A DNA stretch of 64,000 nucleotides from Microbacterium sp. SA39 (GTDB taxonomy: Bacteria > Actinomycetota > Actinomycetes > Actinomycetales > Microbacteriaceae): positions 434,001 through 498,000 of the forward strand of contig NZ_JXRU01000039.1 in NCBI RefSeq assembly GCF_000967865.1, written 5' to 3'. The notes under the pieces are model-generated. The model was not told the origin of the DNA. It saw only the letters and a list, made by a program, of their open reading frames with translations, and searched no databases. Below are positions 60,271 through 64,000 of this stretch, piece after piece. Position numbers and translations under genes: made by a program. Position 1 is the stretch's first letter. The number at the start of each line of letters is the position of its first letter.

Positions 60271-61231
60271 GGTCATGCAACCCGGTCTGCAGACCACCGT
60301 CCAGGATGAAGGTCGCCCCGGGTACTACAGTCTCGGGTTTCCCCAGGGTGGATCGATGGACCAGGAGTCCGCGCGCCTGGCCAATGCGCTCGTGGGGAAT
60401 GAGTCGTCCGCCGCGGTCCTCGAATGCACCTACATCGGACCCGAACTGCGCGCCGCGGCATCCGTGACGATCGCTGTCGCCGGTGCGCCGGTGCCGGTGC
60501 TCGTCAACGGCGAGCCCCGCGAGGAATGGACGCGCATCGAGCTGCAGGAGGGCGATGTGCTCTCCTTCGGCGTCATCCAGGGCGGCACCAAGTACTGGAT
60601 CGCGGTACGGGGCGGCATCGACGTGCCGCAGGCTCTGGGCAGTCGTTCGACCTACGTGATCGGCTCGATCGGCGGCGTCGACGGTCGCGCGGTCGCCGCG
60701 GGGGATCGGCTTCCGGTGGGATCGTCGGCGCTCCCCCTGCCCGCCGCATATGCGCTGGATCCGGTCCACCGTCCGTCGTTCTCCCGCTCGCAGGAGCTGC
60801 GGATCGTGCTCGGCCTGTACGACCATCTGCTCACCGACGAGGGGGTGCGCCGACTCGTCGAGGAGGAGTGGACGCTCACTCCGACGGCGGATCGCATGGG
60901 GCTGCGCTATTCCGGGCCCGGCGTCGAATGGCGCGAACGCGAGCAGCCCTTCGGCGCCGGCCAGGATCCGTCGAACATCGTCGACGCGGGCTACGCCGTG
61001 GGTTCGATCCAGATTCCTGGCGGCACGCAGCCGATCGTCCTGCACCGCGACGCGGTGTCGGGTGGCGGCTACGCCATGGTCGCGACGGTCATCTCCGCCG
61101 ACATGGATCTGCCTGCCCGTGCCGCCCCCGGCACGGTCACGCGATTCGTGCCGGTGAGCATGGAAGAGGCTCTCGACGCGCGGCGGCAGCGGGCGTCGCG
61201 CATCGCGGCGGCTGTGGCGTCGCTGAGCTGA
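60263..61231 (+). CDS. pxpC: 5-oxoprolinase subunit C-like protein (allophanate hydrolase subunit 2 family)
   Basis: The 322-residue protein is AHS2/KipA-like: VMQPGLQTTVQDEGRPGYYSLG, GGSMDQESARLANALVGN, YWIAVRGGIDVPQALGSRST and SIQIPGGTQPIVLHRDA. With PxpB it forms the module homologous to the carboxyltransferase of urea carboxylase. It ends the operon and is followed by the palindromic repeat at 61244. Confidence 0.9.
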   Translation: MLEVMQPGLQTTVQDEGRPGYYSLGFPQGGSMDQESARLANALVGNESSAAVLECTYIGPELRAAASVTIAVAGAPVPVLVNGEPREEWTRIELQEGDVLSFGVIQGGTKYWIAVRGGIDVPQALGSRSTYVIGSIGGVDGRAVAAGDRLPVGSSALPLPAAYALDPVHRPSFSRSQELRIVLGLYDHLLTDEGVRRLVEEEWTLTPTADRMGLRYSGPGVEWREREQPFGAGQDPSNIVDAGYAVGSIQIPGGTQPIVLHRDAVSGGGYAMVATVISADMDLPARAAPGTVTRFVPVSMEEALDARRQRASRIAAAVASLS

Positions 61232-61243
61232 GTAGGCGCACTT

Positions 61244-61311
61244 CGGAGGAGATCTGCACTCCGGAGGTCGGATGCCGCGGAATGCGTCCTCCGTTGCGCG
61301 GATCCCCTCCG
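61244..61311. repeat. Second copy of the palindromic operon-end repeat
   Basis: CGGAGGAGATCTGC (61244-61257) pairs with GCGGATCCCCTCCG (61298-61311) through G-U-tolerant pairing. The left 24 bases match the element at 27760 at 21 positions. It is 12 bases after the pxpC stop and could terminate the operon. Confidence 0.6.
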
Positions 61312-61432
61312 CAGTGCGGTCCGCAACCCTGAAACAGGCTGAAACCTGTGACTGGAGTGACCAAAGTGGCGCGACACGCCCTGTAATTGCTCAAAACCCG
61401 CGAAATGACGCGGAAATGTGGGCGGTCGTTGA

Positions 61433-61438
61433 TACATT
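61433..61438 (+). promoter_or_regulatory. -10 box of the HU gene
   Basis: TACATT follows an AT-richer stretch (61381-61420) and would give a leader of about 70 nt ending in GGAGGAG before ATG 61516. Confidence 0.45.
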
Positions 61439-61515
61439 CGAGGCGGTCGCAAGACCAGGAGCATCCGCTCCGACCCCACAACGATGCGACGAGATCTCGT
61501 CGCTGGAGGAGTGAC

Positions 61516-61803
61516 ATGGCTGACAAGTCCATCACCAAGACCGAGCTCGTCGCGAGCATCGCAAGCGCCACGGGCCAGAGCCAGGCCACCGTCTCCGGTG
61601 TCCTCGACTCGCTCTTCGCCACCGTCTCCGACGCTGTCGCCAAGGGCAGCAAGGTCTCGATCCCGGGCTGGATCTCGTTCGAGCAGGTCGACACCGCTGC
61701 CCGCACGGGCCGCAACCCGCAGACCGGCGCCGAGATCAAGATCCCGGCCGGCAAGCGCGTCAAGGTGACCGCTGGCTCCAAGCTCAAGGCTGCCGTCAAG
61801 TAA
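61516..61803 (+). CDS. hup: HU-family DNA-binding protein
   Basis: The 95-residue protein shows the HU fold: MADKSITKTELVASIASATG, GWISFEQVDTAARTGRNPQTG (DNA-binding arm) and IKIPAGKRVKVTAGSKL. It has no long lysine-rich tail, unlike the mycobacterial HupB. It compacts DNA as a dimer. GGAGGAG lies just upstream, and a strong terminator follows. Confidence 0.95.
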   Translation: MADKSITKTELVASIASATGQSQATVSGVLDSLFATVSDAVAKGSKVSIPGWISFEQVDTAARTGRNPQTGAEIKIPAGKRVKVTAGSKLKAAVK

Positions 61804-61819
61804 TTCGACGCACCTTCAC

Positions 61820-61852
61820 GAAGGCCGCCGCCCCTCTCGGGTGGCGGCCTTC
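61820..61852 (+). terminator. Terminator after the HU gene
   Basis: GAAGGCCGCC (61820-61829) pairs with GGCGGCCTTC (61843-61852), extended inside by CCC/GGG. It lies 17 bases after the stop. Confidence 0.75.
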
Positions 61853-61891
61853 GGCGTTCCCGGGCGGTCAGCCAGGGCGGATGCCGCGGCT

Positions 61892-61897
61892 TAGGCT
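61892..61897 (+). promoter_or_regulatory. -10 box, leaderless start of the CopD-CtaG gene
   Basis: TAGGCT ends 6 bases before GTG 61904. Confidence 0.55.
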
Positions 61898-61903
61898 TGA
61901 GGG

Positions 61904-63907
61904 GTGAGTTCCCGCGCCGAGAAGACCAGTGGGTCTGCGGCGTATCGACTGGCCGGGATCGCGATCCTGGTCGTCGCAGCCGTCATCGCGACCGTGGTCG
62001 CCCTCGCGCTCGGAGGCGGGGCGAAGCCGCCGCTGCTGCAGGACCCCGGACCCTTCGTGCTCTGGGGTACGCCGATCGCGAAGCTGGTCATGAACATCGC
62101 CGGCGCCACGATGCTCGGCTCCCTCGTGCTCGCGCTGTTCGCCCTGCGCGCCGGCGAGCGGCCGTTCGACGCGGCACTGAACATCGCCTCGGTGGGTGCG
62201 GCGATCTTCACGGTCGCGTCGGGCCTCGCCGGCTTCCTGGCTTTCATGGCGGCCTTCAATCCGAAGCTCAGCATCGAGCGCGAGTTCGGCACCCAGCTGG
62301 GTCGGTTCCTGCTCGATCTGCCGCTGGGCCGGTCCTGGTTGATCACGACGATCTTCGGCGCCGTCATCACGGTGCTCGCGTTCGCCTGGCGCACCTGGAC
62401 GCCCACGCTGATCACGGCGCTCCTGGCCGCGGCATCCTTCCTTCCGCTCGCCACGCAAGGGCACGCGGGCGATCTCGCGGGACACAACATGGCCGTGAAT
62501 TCGATCCTGCTGCACATGATCGCCGCGGCGGTCTGGCTCGGCGGACTCCTGCTGCTCGTCCTGCTGCGCGGCCGCGATGATGTCGACTTCCCGCGGCTGG
62601 TGGCGCGCTACTCGTCGCTCGCGATCGCGGCCTTCGTGGTCGTGGCGGTCTCGGGCGTGACCCGGTCGATCGTGGCGGTCGGCAGCTGGGACGCGCTCTG
62701 GACGACTCCCTACGGGGCGATCGTGCTCGCGAAGGTCGCGCTGCTGGTCGGCCTGGGACTGCTCGGCGCCTGGTACCGCACCCGGCTCATCACGAAGCTC
62801 TCCGGGGAACGCGCCGCCCGCTGGTTCTGGATGCTGGTGCTCGGCGAGGTCGCTCTGATGGGCCTGGCATCCGGTGCCGCCGCCGCCCTCGCGCGCACAC
62901 CTCCGCCGACCGGCGAGACCTCGGCGTTCGCGAAGACGCCCGCCGAGATCCTGACCGGGGCGAAGCTGCCGCCCGAGCTCACGCTCGAGCGCTGGTTCAC
63001 GGCGTGGAACATCGACGTGCTCTGGCTCCTCGCGGCCGGCTTCGGGCTGTTCCTGTACCTCGCGGGGGTCCTGCGACTGCGCCGACGCGGCGATCGCTGG
63101 CCGATCCACCGCACCGTCTTCTGGGTCCTCGGAATGCTGCTGCTCGTCTGGGTCACCGGCGGGCCGATCAACGCGTATCAGGGTTACCTCTTCAGCGTGC
63201 ACATGCTCGGGCACATGATGCTGTCGATGGCGATCCCGCTCCTGCTCGTCTTCGGTGCTCCGATCACCCTCGCCCTCCGCGCCGTGCGCAAGCGCGATGA
63301 CGGCACGCGCGGCGGCCGCGAGTGGATCATGTGGGCCGTGCATTCCCCCGCCGCCCGCGTGCTCACGCATCCGTTCGTCGCCGCCGCGATCTTCATCCTG
63401 TCGCTGTGGGCGTTCTACTTCACCGATCTCGTGCGCTGGTCGATGTACGAGCACCTCGGGCACGAATGGATGGTCATCCACTTCCTGCTCTCGGGCTACC
63501 TGTTCGTGATGAGCCTGATCGGCGCCGACCCGGTGCCGTACCGGCTGCCGTATCCCGGGCGCCTCATCACGCTCATCGCCGTCATGGCCATGCACGCCTT
63601 CTTCGGCATCGCGATCATGATGCAGGATGGGCTCATGGTCGCCGACTGGTTCGGCTCGATGGGTCGCGATTGGGGCGTCGACCCGATGGCTGATCAGTAC
63701 ATCGGCGGCGGCATCGCCTGGTCCGTCGGCGAGATCCCGACCCTGATCCTGGCGATCACCGTCGCGATCCAGTGGAGCCGCGACGACACGAAGGTTCAGC
63801 GTCGCAGCGACCGGAACGCCGAGCGGACGGGGGATGCCGAACTCGAGGAGTACAACGCCAAGCTCGCCGCCCTCGCCGAGCGCGACCGTCGGGCGGCGGG
63901 CCGCTAG
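61904..63907 (+). CDS. CopD-CtaG fusion membrane protein (copper uptake / cytochrome oxidase assembly)
   Basis: The 667-residue protein joins two membrane domains. Residues about 1-330 resemble CopD (copper resistance D), with QGHAGDLAGHNMAVNSILLHMIAAAVWLGG. Residues about 360-620 resemble the caa3-type assembly factor CtaG: YLFSVHMLGHMMLSMAIPLLL, GADPVPYRLPY, MAMHAFFGIAIMM and QYIGGGIAWSVGEIP. Many histidines face the membrane, fitting copper handling for cytochrome oxidase. Fusions of this kind are typical of actinobacteria. The tail is charged (RDDTKVQRRSDRNAERTG). Its stop overlaps that of the transposase. Confidence 0.9.
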   Translation: MSSRAEKTSGSAAYRLAGIAILVVAAVIATVVALALGGGAKPPLLQDPGPFVLWGTPIAKLVMNIAGATMLGSLVLALFALRAGERPFDAALNIASVGAAIFTVASGLAGFLAFMAAFNPKLSIEREFGTQLGRFLLDLPLGRSWLITTIFGAVITVLAFAWRTWTPTLITALLAAASFLPLATQGHAGDLAGHNMAVNSILLHMIAAAVWLGGLLLLVLLRGRDDVDFPRLVARYSSLAIAAFVVVAVSGVTRSIVAVGSWDALWTTPYGAIVLAKVALLVGLGLLGAWYRTRLITKLSGERAARWFWMLVLGEVALMGLASGAAAALARTPPPTGETSAFAKTPAEILTGAKLPPELTLERWFTAWNIDVLWLLAAGFGLFLYLAGVLRLRRRGDRWPIHRTVFWVLGMLLLVWVTGGPINAYQGYLFSVHMLGHMMLSMAIPLLLVFGAPITLALRAVRKRDDGTRGGREWIMWAVHSPAARVLTHPFVAAAIFILSLWAFYFTDLVRWSMYEHLGHEWMVIHFLLSGYLFVMSLIGADPVPYRLPYPGRLITLIAVMAMHAFFGIAIMMQDGLMVADWFGSMGRDWGVDPMADQYIGGGIAWSVGEIPTLILAITVAIQWSRDDTKVQRRSDRNAERTGDAELEEYNAKLAALAERDRRAAGR

Positions 63908-63999
63908 TTGTGATGTCCAGGCAGGTTGTTGAGTCTGCTGATGGGTGGGGCTCCGACGGCGGAGTGGTGCCTGTGATGATTGTAGAAGTGGATCCAGCC
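63904..63999 (-). mobile_element. IS481-type transposase, C-terminal end (partial)
   Basis: Reading the minus strand from 63999, 31 residues beginning WIHFYNHHRHHSAVGAPPIS and ending at TAG (63906-63904) match the end of the integrase core of IS481/IS3-family transposases (the HSAxGxxPP(I/A)SR motif). The rest lies beyond the window. The CTAG at 63904-63907 holds both this stop and that of the CopD-CtaG gene. Confidence 0.8.
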
Positions 64000-64000
64000 C

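Overview
The window is high-GC actinobacterial DNA and looks like Microbacterium or a close relative in the Microbacteriaceae. The reasons are the gene families and their closest-looking forms, the frequent GGATGCCG/CGGCATCC words, the cysteine-free L33/S14 proteins, and many genes whose start codon lies 6-7 bases after a TANNNT -10 box (leaderless transcripts). Apart from a few intergenic repeats and one insertion-sequence edge at the right end, it reads as normal chromosome: dense, with many ATGA/GTGA overlaps.

Layout: 0-3.3 kb holds the end of a PLP trans-sulfuration enzyme, a hotdog thioesterase, a tandem ClpP pair whose second member lacks the catalytic serine, an XRE regulator ending in a ClpP-type ALAA degron, and mscL. 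3.3-8.4 kb is one giant LPXTG-anchored surface protein with eleven CshA-type repeats. 8.4-12.7 kb holds marR, ribA, a rhodanese, an HTH regulator and two small membrane proteins. 12.9-16.1 kb is a GH95 alpha-fucosidase-like enzyme split by a frameshift. 16.2-24.0 kb holds an MFS exporter, purB (apparently with a CTG start) coupled to a tyrosine phosphatase, a WXG-like/hydrolase pair, a VapC with only a remnant of VapB, a holin-fold membrane protein, a Doc toxin with its antitoxin, and a HisC-type aminotransferase.

24.1-27.7 kb encodes a 2-oxoacid dehydrogenase complex (E1alpha, E1beta, E2). 27.9-34.2 kb is an alpha-glucoside locus: a divergent ROK repressor, a sugar ABC importer (binding protein and two permeases, no ATPase) and a GH13 alpha-glucosidase. 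34.2-36.8 kb is znuACB behind a Zur box, and 47.2-49.4 kb is zur with two YcgR/YcgQ-like genes. Between these two zinc blocks sits a 10-kb sugar operon (37.0-47.1 kb): split transketolase, FGGY kinase, two SDR dehydrogenases, a ribose-type ABC importer, a SorC regulator and a type II lumazine synthase (RibH2). This is the strongest candidate in the window for an uncharacterised pathway.

49.4-54.0 kb holds a membrane-anchored propeller-like protein, a 3-methyladenine glycosylase, rpmB-rpmG-rpsN and a CPBP protease. 54.0-61.2 kb is a nitrogen-compound locus: NCS1 permease and PucR regulator on the minus strand, diverging from pxpA, a biotin carrier, a biotin carboxylase, pxpB and pxpC. Together the last four look like a split urea-carboxylase-type enzyme serving a lactamase. 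61.5-63.9 kb holds an HU protein and a CopD-CtaG fusion. The window ends in the 3' end of an IS481-type transposase whose stop codon overlaps that of the CopD-CtaG gene. I saw no rRNA, tRNA or CRISPR array.
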